Source of the DNA: Winogradskya humida
Lineage (GTDB): Bacteria; Actinomycetota; Actinomycetes; Mycobacteriales; Micromonosporaceae
Length of the DNA stretch: 64,000 bases
Assembly (NCBI RefSeq): GCF_016862215.1
Contig: NZ_BOMN01000080.1
Location: 21,527 to 85,526 of the forward strand
Direction: 5' to 3'
Both the position numbers and the translations under genes were made by a program. Shown here one piece after another: positions 33,328 through 41,553 of the stretch (positions are counted from its first letter, which is position 1; each line of letters opens with the position of its first letter). Below the pieces are notes generated by a model. It was not told the DNA's origin and made no database searches. It saw only the letters and a list, made by a program, of their open reading frames with translations.

Positions 33328-33436
33328 GACCGATGAACGGGCCGTAGACCAGCGAACGGCCGTGGACCAGCGAACGGCCGTGGACCGGCGAACGGTCATG
33401 GACCGGCGAACGGTCATGGACCGGCGAACGGTCATC
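33328..33436. repeat. 18-bp tandem array of small palindromes upstream of the ROK gene
   Basis: Five 18-bp units begin at 33347, 33365, 33383, 33401 and 33419, preceded by a 19-bp variant at 33328. The last three contain GACCGGCGAACGGTC, an inverted repeat with 5-bp arms. The array starts 42 bp upstream of the ROK start codon. It could be a multi-site operator or merely a repeat. Confidence 0.85.
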
Positions 33437-33503
33437 GGGCCGGCGAGAGGGAAACGGGCCGATGACCTACAAAACGGACATGGAGCTCGGGGGACACGGC
33501 AAA

Positions 33504-33532
33504 GGGTCCCCGGAGACGGACTCCGGGGACCC
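33504..33532 (-). terminator. Terminator of the sugar ABC operon
   Basis: A perfect 12-bp stem (GGGTCCCCGGAG with its complement) and 5-nt loop, ending 15 bp past the binding-protein stop and followed on the minus strand by CTTTGCC. Confidence 0.82.
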
Positions 33533-33547
33533 CAAGGGTGCTGCTGC

Positions 33548-34651
33548 TTACTTGGTGAGTGCCGCGAGCTTCGGGTCGTTCGCGTACGCCTCGGCCGCGT
33601 TGGCCTTGGTCACCGCGACCGGGGGAAGCAGGTAGGTGTCGACGACCTTGCTGCCGTTGTTGTACGACTTGGTGTCGTTGACCTCGGGGGCGTTACCGGC
33701 CTGCAGCGCCTTGACCATGGTGAGGGTCTGGGCGACGAGGGTACGGGTGTCCTTGTTGATGGTCATGTACTGCTCGCCGGCGACGATCGACTTGACCGAC
33801 TCGACCTCGGAGTCCTGGCCGGTGACGACCGGGACAGCCTTGTTACGGCTCTTGACCGACTGGATGATGGCGCGGGCCAGCGTGTCGTTCGGGGAGAGGA
33901 CGCCGTCCAGCTCCTTGCTGCCGTACGTGGAGGTCAGCAGCTGGTCCATGCGGGCCTGCGCACCCTCGGCCTTCCAGCCCTGGATGGCGATCTGCTTGAA
34001 GTCCTTCTGACCCGAGGTGACAACGACGTTGCCCTTGTCGATCTCCGGCTTGAGGACGTCCATCGCGCCGTTGAAGAACACGGTCGCGTTGTTGTCGTCG
34101 GGGGAACCGGCGAACAGCTCGATGTTGTACGGGCCGGTCGGCTTCTTGGCCTTCATGCCGTCCAGCAGGGCCTGGCCCTGGAGCTGGCCGACCTTGAAGT
34201 TGTCGAACGCGACGTAGTAGTCGACGTCCGGCGTACCGGTGATCAGGCGGTCGTACGCGATGACCTTGGCACCGGCGGCGTGGGCCGCGGTGACCTGGGT
34301 CGACAGCTGCGCGGCGTCGGTCGCGCCGATGACGATGACCTTCGCACCCTTGGTCACCATGGCGGTGATCTGGGCCTGCTGGTCGGCCACCGTGGTGGAC
34401 GCGCCGGCGTACTGCACGTCGCTGGTGAAACCGGCCTCCTTGAGACCGTTGGTGAACAGGTCACCGGCGAGGACCCAGTTCTCCGAGGTCTTCGCGGGGA
34501 GCGCCACACCGATGAGGGAGTTGGCGGCGAAGCCCTTGGCGCTGTCGCCACTGCCGCTGTCGGTGTCGCCGTCGCGGCCGGAGCCACAAGCCGTCAAGGC
34601 CAGCATCGCGATGGCGCCGACCGCCACCGTCTTGCCGAAGAAATTACGCAT
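33548..34651 (-). CDS. chvE: Multiple-sugar ABC importer, substrate-binding lipoprotein
   Basis: 367 residues from ATG 34651. Lipobox LTAC near residue 22 (AMLALTACGSG). The periplasmic-binding-protein-1 fold shows IGVALPAKTSENWVLAG, VIGATDAAQLSTQVTAA, VIAYDRLITGTPDVDYYVAF, DNFKVGQLQGQAL and ELFAGSPDDNNA. The YVAFDNFKVGQLQG region is typical of ChvE-type proteins that bind glucose, galactose, xylose or arabinose. It is the third gene of a GguA-GguB-ChvE-type operon, 59 bp after the permease. Exact sugar not determinable. Confidence 0.88.
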   Translation of the reverse strand: MRNFFGKTVAVGAIAMLALTACGSGRDGDTDSGSGDSAKGFAANSLIGVALPAKTSENWVLAGDLFTNGLKEAGFTSDVQYAGASTTVADQQAQITAMVTKGAKVIVIGATDAAQLSTQVTAAHAAGAKVIAYDRLITGTPDVDYYVAFDNFKVGQLQGQALLDGMKAKKPTGPYNIELFAGSPDDNNATVFFNGAMDVLKPEIDKGNVVVTSGQKDFKQIAIQGWKAEGAQARMDQLLTSTYGSKELDGVLSPNDTLARAIIQSVKSRNKAVPVVTGQDSEVESVKSIVAGEQYMTINKDTRTLVAQTLTMVKALQAGNAPEVNDTKSYNNGSKVVDTYLLPPVAVTKANAAEAYANDPKLAALTK

Positions 34652-34710
34652 GCGGGGGTTAGCCCTTCTAGTGAGAGGTGTTGCGGGTGAGAGGGGGGTG
34701 GTGACCGGCG

Positions 34711-36036
34711 TCAGCCGGCCACCGTCGTCTTCGCGGGCTCGTTGCCCGTGTCCGACGTGGGTGCCGGTTTGGATGGTTCGTCCCGGCGGAAGGGGCGCGT
34801 CAGGCTTCCGATGATGGAGAAGCGCCCCTGGCTCTTGTTGTAGACGTCCAGCGCCACCGCGAGCAGCAGCACCAGGCCCTTGATGATCTGCACCCGGTCG
34901 GAGCCGACACCGAGCAGCTGGAGGCCGTTGTTGAGCACGGCCATGACCAGGCCACCGACGATGGAGCCGGAGATGGTGCCGATACCGCCGGAGACCGCGG
35001 CGCCACCGATGAACACGGCGGCGATCGCGTCGAGCTCCCAGCTCAGGCCGTCCTGCGGGCCGGAGGCGGCGGAGCGGGCCACGAAGATCATGCCGGCCAG
35101 CGAGGCCAGGATCGACATGTTCATCATGACGAAGAAGTTGACCCGCTTGAGCTTCACACCGGACAGTTCCGCGGCGCGTGAGTTGCCACCGACCGCGTAG
35201 ATGTGCCGGCCGCCCGCGGTGTTGCGGGTGTAGAAGCCGTAGATCAGGACCAGGGCCACGAGGATCAGACCCGAGATCGGGAAGCTGGTGCCGACCCGGC
35301 CACCCGCGAAGCGCAGGGTCACGAAGATCAGCACGGCGACCATGACGGCCATCCGGAAGATCGAGACCCACAGCGGCGCCGGTTCGGCGTTCATGTCCTT
35401 GCGGGTCTTGCGGGCCTGCAGCTCCCGCCACACCACCGCGAGGCAGGCGGCGAGGCCGAGCAGCAGCGTCAGGTTGTTGTAGCCGGTGTCCGGGCCGACC
35501 TCGGGCAGGAAGCCCGCGCCGATGTCCTGGAACCCCTTGGGCACCGGGATGGTGTCCGCGTTACCGACGTACTGGTTGGCGCCGCGCCACAGCAGCATGC
35601 CGGCCAGGGTGACGATGAAGGCGGGGACGCCCACGTAGGCGACCCAGAAGCCCTGCCAGGCACCGATGACCGCACCGATCGCGAGGCCGAAGAGGATGGC
35701 GACGGGCCAGGGGAGGCTCCAGTCCGCCATCGACTTGGCGACCAGGATGCCGGTGAACGCGGCGACCGAGCCGACCGAGAGGTCGATGTGGCCGGCCACG
35801 ATCACCATCAGCATGCCGATGGCCAGGATCAGGATGTACGAGTTCTGCTGGAACAGCGCGATCAGGTTGTCCGACCGCAGCGTCAGGCCGTCCCCGAAGC
35901 CCACACCCAGGTTGTTGGCGGTGAGGAACTGGAACAGCAGGACGATCGCCACCAGGGTGAAGATCATCCCGAACTGGCGGGCGTTGGAGGTCGTGCCTCC
36001 GAACAGGTTCTTCTGAAGGTCCTTGAATCGGCTCAT
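34711..36036 (-). CDS. mmsB: Multiple-sugar ABC importer permease (GguB/MmsB type)
   Basis: 441 residues with about ten to twelve helices. NSYILILAIGMLMVIVAGHIDLSVGS is the CUT2-family motif (shown by GHIDLSVGS), and YVGVPAFIVTLAGMLLWRG, GRHIYAVGGNSRAAELSGVK and IAAVFIGGAAVSGG match the multiple-monosaccharide permease subgroup, which is longer than RbsC. The ATG overlaps the ATPase stop by 4 bp. A hydrophilic Pro/Thr-rich C-terminal tail extends ~30 residues. Confidence 0.9.
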   Translation of the reverse strand: MSRFKDLQKNLFGGTTSNARQFGMIFTLVAIVLLFQFLTANNLGVGFGDGLTLRSDNLIALFQQNSYILILAIGMLMVIVAGHIDLSVGSVAAFTGILVAKSMADWSLPWPVAILFGLAIGAVIGAWQGFWVAYVGVPAFIVTLAGMLLWRGANQYVGNADTIPVPKGFQDIGAGFLPEVGPDTGYNNLTLLLGLAACLAVVWRELQARKTRKDMNAEPAPLWVSIFRMAVMVAVLIFVTLRFAGGRVGTSFPISGLILVALVLIYGFYTRNTAGGRHIYAVGGNSRAAELSGVKLKRVNFFVMMNMSILASLAGMIFVARSAASGPQDGLSWELDAIAAVFIGGAAVSGGIGTISGSIVGGLVMAVLNNGLQLLGVGSDRVQIIKGLVLLLAVALDVYNKSQGRFSIIGSLTRPFRRDEPSKPAPTSDTGNEPAKTTVAG

Positions 36037-37583
36037 CGCGTCTGCATCTTCTTCGTCGAGGTCATCTGCTTCATGAGGGTCTCCGGGTCCGCCTGTTCGC
36101 GGGCGAGCTCGCCCGTGATCTGGCCTTCGAACACGGTGTAGATGCGGTCGCAGAGGCCGATCAGCTCCGGCAGCTCCGAGGAGATGACGATGACGCCTTT
36201 GCCCTGGTCGGCGAGCCGCTGGATGATGCCGTAGATCTCGTACTTCGCGCCCACGTCGATACCGCGGGTGGGCTCGTCGAGGATCAGCAGGTCAGGGTCG
36301 GTGAACATCCACTTCGCCAGGACGACCTTCTGCTGGTTGCCGCCGGAGAGCTTGGAGACTCCCTCGTCGACCGTCGGAGCCTTGGTACGCAGCTCCTTGC
36401 GGTACGCCTCGGCGGCGTCGTACTCCTCGACCTCGTTCAGCACGCCGTGGTGCGAGATCTTGGAGAGCTTCGCGGCCACCGTCGAGGTCTTGATGTCGTC
36501 GAGCAGGTTGAGGCCGATCGCCTTGCGGTCCTCGCTGACGTACGCCAGGCCGTTGTCGATCGCGTCGGCGACCGACTTCAGCTTGATCTCCTTGCCGTCC
36601 TTGAAGATCTGGCCGGACTCGAAGACGCCGTAGGAACGGCCGAAGATGCTCATCGCCAGCTCGGTGCGGCCGGCGCCCATCAGGCCCGCGAAGCCCACGA
36701 TCTCGCCCTTGCGCACGTTGAAGCTCTCGTGCTTGCAGACCTGCCGGTCGGCGGAGATCGGGTGGCGCACGTTCCAGTCGCGGACCTCGAAGAAGACCTC
36801 GCCGATGTTCGGCGTGTGGTCGGGGAAGCGGCTGCTGAGCTCGCGGCCGACCATGCCCCGCACGATGCGGTCCTCGTCGACGCCGTCGCCCCGCACGTCC
36901 AGCGTCTCGACGGTCTTGCCGTCGCGCAGGATCGTGATCGAGTCGGAGATGGCCTCGATCTCGTTCAGCTTGTGCGAGATCATGATCGAGGTGACGCCGC
37001 GCTCGCGGAACCCGCGCAGCAGGTCGAGCAGGTGCTGGGAGTCAGCCTCGTTCAGCGCCGCGGTGGGCTCGTCGAGAATGAGCAGCTTGACGTCCTTGGC
37101 GAACGCCTTGGCGATCTCGACGAGCTGCTGCTTGCCGACGCCGATGTCCTTGATCAGGGTGTCCGGGTCCTCGGAGAGCCCGACGCGGGCCATCAGGTCG
37201 AGGGCCTGGCGCTGCGCGGACTTCCAGTCGATCGCGCCGCGCCTGCGCGGCTCGTTACCGAGGAAGATGTTCTCGGTGATCGACATGTCCGGGATGAGCG
37301 CGAGCTCCTGATGGATGATCACGATGCCGGCGTTCTCGCTCTGCCGGATGTCGGAGAACCGCGCCGGAGAGCCCTGGTAAACGATGTCACCGGAGTAGGT
37401 GCCGTAGGGGTAGACGCCACTGAGGACCTTCATCAGTGTCGACTTCCCGGCGCCGTTCTCGCCACAGATGGCGTGGATCTCGCCGGCCTTGACCACCAGG
37501 TTGACGTCGGAGAGAGCCTTGACTCCGGGGAACTCCTTGGTGATGTCACGCATCTCCAGGAGGATGGGGGCGTTTGTCGTCAT
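36033..37583 (-). CDS. Multiple-sugar ABC importer ATPase (two NBDs, GguA/MmsA type)
   Basis: 516 residues from ATG 37583 (GAGGTGG upstream). Two nucleotide-binding domains as in CUT2 importers. NBD1 has Walker A ICGENGAGKSTLMKVLSG, signature-like VGKQQLVEIAKA and Walker B LLILDEPTAALNE. NBD2 has a degenerate P-loop (FAGLMGAGRTELAMSIFG), LSGGNQQKVVLAKW and LLILDEPTRGIDVG. First gene of the sugar operon. The name mmsA used for this subfamily is avoided here, since it also denotes the semialdehyde dehydrogenase at 15129. Confidence 0.93.
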   Translation of the reverse strand: MTTNAPILLEMRDITKEFPGVKALSDVNLVVKAGEIHAICGENGAGKSTLMKVLSGVYPYGTYSGDIVYQGSPARFSDIRQSENAGIVIIHQELALIPDMSITENIFLGNEPRRRGAIDWKSAQRQALDLMARVGLSEDPDTLIKDIGVGKQQLVEIAKAFAKDVKLLILDEPTAALNEADSQHLLDLLRGFRERGVTSIMISHKLNEIEAISDSITILRDGKTVETLDVRGDGVDEDRIVRGMVGRELSSRFPDHTPNIGEVFFEVRDWNVRHPISADRQVCKHESFNVRKGEIVGFAGLMGAGRTELAMSIFGRSYGVFESGQIFKDGKEIKLKSVADAIDNGLAYVSEDRKAIGLNLLDDIKTSTVAAKLSKISHHGVLNEVEEYDAAEAYRKELRTKAPTVDEGVSKLSGGNQQKVVLAKWMFTDPDLLILDEPTRGIDVGAKYEIYGIIQRLADQGKGVIVISSELPELIGLCDRIYTVFEGQITGELAREQADPETLMKQMTSTKKMQTR

Positions 37584-37645
37584 CGCACGCACCACCTCAC
37601 GAACGTCATGGCTGCCTCCGGAGGGGGATGGAGTTTCGCTGTTTT

Positions 37646-37660
37646 GTTGCCGTCGGCAAC
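37646..37660. promoter_or_regulatory. Candidate operator upstream of the sugar ABC operon
   Basis: GTTGCCGTCGGCAAC, a perfect 7-bp inverted repeat with a 1-bp centre, 63 bp upstream of the ATPase start. It is a plausible site for the ROK regulator or a LacI-type protein. Confidence 0.5.
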
Positions 37661-37729
37661 CTATTCCGATGAGAAGATGATTCGCAAGTTTCGAGATCAC
37701 CGTTCAGGTAACAATCCGGCAATGAAGAA

Positions 37730-37753
37730 CCGGGACGCCGAGGGGCGTCCCGG
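37730..37753 (-). terminator. Terminator of the MMPL exporter gene
   Basis: Perfect 10-bp stem (CCGGGACGCC with its complement) and loop GAGG, 23 bp past the MMPL stop, followed on the minus strand by TTCTTCATT. Confidence 0.8.
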
Positions 37754-37775
37754 ACTCCGTGTTAACTCAACCGGT

Positions 37776-39956
37776 TCAGACGGTGACCGGTTCCCGATCC
37801 TCGGGCGCCGCCAGCTCAGCGCGCAGCTTCTCGCCCTCGATGTCGACGTTGGGCAGTGCCCGGTCCAGCCAGCGCGGCAGCCACCAGGCAGAACGCCCGA
37901 GAAGTGACACGACGGCCGGGACGATCGTCATCCGTACGACGAACGCGTCGATCGCGACCCCGAGCGCCAGGGCGAAGCCCATCGACTTGATGATCGGATC
38001 GTCGATCAGGGTGAACCCGGCAAATACGCTGATCATGATCAGGGCGGCGGCGGTGACCACCCGGGCACCGTGCCCCATGCCGCTGACCGTGGCCTCCTGC
38101 GCCCCGGCACCGTGCACGAAGTCCTCGCGCATCCGCGACACGAGGAAGACCTCGTAGTCCATGGCGAGACCGAAAAGGATCCCGATCAGCAGGATCGGCA
38201 GGAAGCTGATCAGCGGCCCCGGGGTGTCGACGCCGAGCAGCCCGGCCAGGTGCCCCTCCTGGAAGATCAGCACGGTGATCCCGAACGTCGCGCCGACGGT
38301 CAGCAGGAAGCCCAGCGCGGCCTTGAGCGGCACCAGGATCGAGCGGAACACCAGCATGAGCAGCAGCACCGACAGGCCGACGACCAGTACCAGGTAGATC
38401 GGCATGGCGTCGGAGAGCTTCTCGGAGACATCGATGCCGACAGCGGTCTGCCCGGTCAGCGACACGTCCGCGCCGCCGATGCCGTGGGTCCGCTTCCGCA
38501 CCTCCTGCACGAGCGTCTCGGTGCTCTCCGCGGTCGGCCCGTCCTTCGGGATGATCGCGAGCAGGGCGGTGCGCTTGTCCCGGCTGAAGTTCGGCGGGGT
38601 CACCGCGATCAGGTCCGGCGTGTCCTGCAGCGCGGGGAAGATCAGTTGCACGGCGGCGGCGGTCTTCTCCGGGGACGCGCTCGACACGACCATGGCGAGC
38701 CGGCCGTTGAACCCCGGCCCGAACCCGGTGCTGATCAGGTCGGCGGCCTCACGTGCGGGCGTACCCTCCGCACTGGCACTGGGGTCCTGCAACGCGAGCC
38801 TCATGCCGGCGGCAGGCAGCGCCAGCGCGCCCAGGCCGAGGATTCCGACAATGATGACGGGTACGCGCAGACGGGTCACGATCCGCGCCCAGCGGAACCC
38901 GAAGCCCTCCTTCGCCGCCGCGGCGGCCCGATCGGCGGACCCGTCCCGCAGCTTGCGCGGCAGCACCTTGGCACCCGCGAACCCGAGCAGCGCGGGCAGC
39001 AACGTCAGCGCGACCAGCACGGCCACGGCGACGGTCCCCGCGGCGGCCAGCCCCATGACGGTCAGGAACGGGATGTTGACGACGGACAGCCCGGCCAGCG
39101 CGATGATCACCGTGATCCCGGCGAACAGCACGGCGGAACCAGCGGTCCCGACGGCGCGCGCGGCGGCCTCCTCCGGCTCCTCCCCCTCGGTCAGATGCTG
39201 CCGGTGCCGCGAGGTGATGAACAGCGAGTAGTCGATGCCGACCGCGAGCCCCAGCATCAGCGCGAGCACCGGAGCCGTGCTGGTCAGCGAGATGACACTG
39301 CTCAGCGCGAACAGCCCCGCCATACCCGCGGCCACCCCGATGAGCGCGTTGAGCATCGTCATCCCGGCGGCGACCAGCGACCCGAACGTGACCACCAGCA
39401 CCACGAGCGCGATGACCACGCCGATCCCCTCGGTGCCCCCGACCTCCGGCTCGGCGTTCATCACCTCCCCGCCATGCTCCACCCGCAGGCCGGCCGCCCG
39501 GGCCGTCGCGCCGCTCTGCTCGTACTTACTGCGCTGATCCGCGGTGACCCCGTCGGCCCGCTCCGCGAACTGCACCTGAACCAGCGCATACCGCCCGTCC
39601 GGAGAAAGCGCCTTCGCGGCGAACGGATCCACCGCCCCGACCACACCCGGCAGCGCCGAAGCCTCCTTGACCAGCCCCTGCACCGCCCCGGTCAGCGCCG
39701 GGTCGGCGAGCGTCCTCCCCTCGGGAGCCCGCACGACAATGACGCCCGTCGCGCCACTGGCCTCGGGAAACTCATGCTTGAGCGCATCGATCGCACGCTG
39801 CGACTCCGTGCCGGGCATCGTGAAGTCACTCGACGTCGAGCCCTTGAACGCCAGAGCCGCGCCACCGACGGCAGCCAGCAGCACAAGCCACAGGACCACC
39901 ACCATCCTGCGACGCCGGAACGAGGCCCGGCCGAGCCGGTACAGCAGGGTTGCCAT
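37776..39956 (-). CDS. MMPL/RND-family transporter
   Basis: 726 residues from ATG 39956 (AAGGA 6 nt upstream). Twelve helices in two halves, each with a large extracytoplasmic loop. VVIALVVLVVTFGSLVAAGM and ALMLGLAVGIDYSLFITSRHR in half one, and LPILLIGILFGLAMDYEVFLVSRMRE in half two, carry the Gly-x-x-x-Asp-Tyr proton-relay motifs of the MMPL family. Related proteins export lipids or hydrophobic compounds. A TetR gene with a strong operator lies upstream on the same strand, which suggests inducible efflux. Confidence 0.92.
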   Translation of the reverse strand: MATLLYRLGRASFRRRRMVVVLWLVLLAAVGGAALAFKGSTSSDFTMPGTESQRAIDALKHEFPEASGATGVIVVRAPEGRTLADPALTGAVQGLVKEASALPGVVGAVDPFAAKALSPDGRYALVQVQFAERADGVTADQRSKYEQSGATARAAGLRVEHGGEVMNAEPEVGGTEGIGVVIALVVLVVTFGSLVAAGMTMLNALIGVAAGMAGLFALSSVISLTSTAPVLALMLGLAVGIDYSLFITSRHRQHLTEGEEPEEAAARAVGTAGSAVLFAGITVIIALAGLSVVNIPFLTVMGLAAAGTVAVAVLVALTLLPALLGFAGAKVLPRKLRDGSADRAAAAAKEGFGFRWARIVTRLRVPVIIVGILGLGALALPAAGMRLALQDPSASAEGTPAREAADLISTGFGPGFNGRLAMVVSSASPEKTAAAVQLIFPALQDTPDLIAVTPPNFSRDKRTALLAIIPKDGPTAESTETLVQEVRKRTHGIGGADVSLTGQTAVGIDVSEKLSDAMPIYLVLVVGLSVLLLMLVFRSILVPLKAALGFLLTVGATFGITVLIFQEGHLAGLLGVDTPGPLISFLPILLIGILFGLAMDYEVFLVSRMREDFVHGAGAQEATVSGMGHGARVVTAAALIMISVFAGFTLIDDPIIKSMGFALALGVAIDAFVVRMTIVPAVVSLLGRSAWWLPRWLDRALPNVDIEGEKLRAELAAPEDREPVTV

Positions 39957-40073
39957 GTCAATCCTTGTCAGATGAGGGGTACGCGAACCCGCGCGGGACT
40001 GACCCCGCACGGGGTGCGGTGATGCGGCCTTGCCACCGGCACGGATGCTCTTGCTCTTACCGAGCCGGGCTTT

Positions 40074-40167
40074 GTGTCAGATGAGGGGGATAACAAGAGC
40101 TCTTCTGTCCGGCCGGTCCTGTGTCAGATGCCGGGGAATACAAGAGCTCTTTTGTCCGGCCGGTCCT
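40074..40167. repeat. 47-bp direct repeat x2 with nested palindromes
   Basis: GTGTCAG begins at 40074, 40121 and 40168 (47-bp period). Each unit holds an ACAAGAGCTCTT..TGT palindrome and CCGGCCGG. It lies between the tetR stop and the MMPL start, so it could be a regulatory site duplicated in tandem or transcript hairpins. Confidence 0.82.
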
Positions 40168-40170
40168 GTG

Positions 40171-40707
40171 TCAGTCAGCCGGGAGCAGGGCCCGCCGGGC
40201 GACACCGATCAGGGCGGGACGCAGCTCAGCCGCGTCCCGGTCGTCGTCGATGACCACACCGGCGATCCCACCCAGCAGCACCTCGGCGGCGATGCCGTTA
40301 CCGGGATCCTCCATACGCCCGGCGAACGCCGCGCACAACTGATCCGTGAGAGGACGCACCGTGTCGAACGCCGGCTCCTGCAAGAACTGCGGGATGACGT
40401 CATAGATCAGGGCGACCTCGTGCCGGAACCGCAGCACCAGGTCGACGTACCCGTCGATGGCCGCGGCCTGCACGACCGCGTCGTCGACGGTCTCCAGATG
40501 GGCGACGAGCCCGGCCAGCGCAAGCGCCGCGGGAGCGACCAGCGCGTGCAGGATCGCGTCCTTGCTGGCGAAGTGGTACAGCAGCGTCGCCTTCGAACAC
40601 CCCACCGCAGCAGCGATCTCCTGCAGCGAGGTGCCCTTGTATCCGGAGTGGGTGAACTGCTCAGCCGCGACGCGCAGAATCTCGTCACGGGTATTGACGC
40701 GAACCAT
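40171..40707 (-). CDS. TetR-family repressor of the MMPL exporter
   Basis: 178 residues. The N-terminal helix-turn-helix is intact: TRDEILRVAAEQFTHSGYKG, TSLQEIAAAVGCSKATLLYHF, the last being the recognition helix with the usual YHF end. The C-terminal ligand domain is unassigned. The start ATG 40707 lies just inside two palindromic operators. The MMPL gene follows on the same strand after a 214-bp gap, so the TetR protein probably represses both itself and the exporter. Confidence 0.9.
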   Translation of the reverse strand: MVRVNTRDEILRVAAEQFTHSGYKGTSLQEIAAAVGCSKATLLYHFASKDAILHALVAPAALALAGLVAHLETVDDAVVQAAAIDGYVDLVLRFRHEVALIYDVIPQFLQEPAFDTVRPLTDQLCAAFAGRMEDPGNGIAAEVLLGGIAGVVIDDDRDAAELRPALIGVARRALLPAD

Positions 40708-40720
40708 TGCGCCATCCTGC

Positions 40721-40755
40721 CTGACCGATCGGTCAGAACCTGTCCGATCGGTCAG
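40721..40755. promoter_or_regulatory. Double TetR operator
   Basis: CTGACCGATCGGTCAG (40721-40736) is a perfect 16-bp palindrome. CTGTCCGATCGGTCAG (40740-40755) is the same with one mismatch. Their centres are 19 bp apart, and they lie 14 bp upstream of the tetR start. Confidence 0.82.
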
Positions 40756-41056
40756 CCAAGTGGTGCACCTAACACCAAACCCCGCCGGGCCGATGTCCGA
40801 GCGCTACCTCGTGGGTCTCATCGGCGCCAGAAAGGGCCCCGACCCCGACCCCTGCCACTGCCCGAGCTCCTGCCCGGGCCCCGACCCCGGCTCGGACCCC
40901 GACCCTGGCCCCGGCCCCGGCTCCGGCCCCCCGGTCCCGGCCCTGGCCCTGGCCCTTGGCCCTTGGCCCTTGGCAGCATCGTCAGTCACGCAGAGCGAAC
41001 CGTCCGCGTGACTCGCTGTCAGTCACGCGGGCGCACCTCACCGTGCGGGGCGGGCC
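40756..41056. other. Intergenic region with G/C-rich microsatellite
   Basis: Between tetR and marR. From ~40830 to ~40975 the plus strand is a run of CCCGACCCCGG and GGCCCTT-type 6-bp units. Frames across it encode only Gly-Pro-Ser or Pro-Asp repeats with no ribosome site, so I call it non-coding. Confidence 0.65.
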
Positions 41057-41464
41057 TCAATCACGCAGGGTGCGCAGGATGCGGGTCAGCTCCGTACGGT
41101 CCACGGGGTCGAGGGAGCCGAAGAAGCGCTCCGCCTCCGCCTGCCTCGTCGCCTTGATCCGTTCGGCCGTCTCGCGGCCGGCCCTTGTCAGCGAGACCAG
41201 GGTGGCGCGCCGGTCGGCCGGGTCGTGGTCGCGCTCCACCAGGCCGCGCTCCTGGAGGTCGTCGACGACCTCGGTGGCCGAGCGGGCGGCGATGCGCAGG
41301 TGTTCGGCCAGCACGCCGGGGCGCATGGAGCCGTGCCGGGTGAGCTCGCCGATCGCACGCGCCTGGGACGGGGAGATGCCGAGGGGCTCGAGGGTCTCCT
41401 TGCCGAGGTGGCGCAGGCGGCGGGCGACGGACCAGAAGAGTTCGGAGAGTGTGCTGTCCTCCAC
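41057..41464 (-). CDS. MarR-family regulator
   Basis: 135 residues from GTG 41464. The winged helix is clear: LGISPSQARAIGELTRHGS, LAEHLRIAARSATEVVDDLQ and the wing LVERDHDPADRRATLVSLT. An ATG at 41521 would add 19 residues, but that extension includes the palindromic operator and no conserved sequence, so I prefer the GTG, although neither start has a good ribosome site. It is divergent from the ABC exporter gene and probably represses it. Confidence 0.85.
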   Translation of the reverse strand: MEDSTLSELFWSVARRLRHLGKETLEPLGISPSQARAIGELTRHGSMRPGVLAEHLRIAARSATEVVDDLQERGLVERDHDPADRRATLVSLTRAGRETAERIKATRQAEAERFFGSLDPVDRTELTRILRTLRD

Positions 41465-41504
41465 AGGGAATACCGTACCAGCGGTTGCTGTTGTTCCCTC
41501 ATGT

Positions 41505-41517
41505 TGAGGTAACCTCA
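41505..41517. promoter_or_regulatory. Candidate MarR operator
   Basis: TGAGGTAACCTCA, a perfect 6-bp inverted repeat with one central base, in the divergent region between marR and the ABC exporter, 37 bp upstream of the exporter start codon. Confidence 0.65.
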
Positions 41518-41553
41518 GCATGTTGACGTACCCGAACCGGAAGAAGGCTTCAT

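Noticed and set aside
40804..40989. Gly-Pro-Ser-rich peptide frame between tetR and marR
   Set aside because: Frames on both strands reflect a 6-bp microsatellite; no start context and no conserved sequence.
41465..41521. ATG 41521 as start of marR
   Set aside because: The extension contains the palindromic operator and no conserved MarR sequence; GTG 41464 is preferred.
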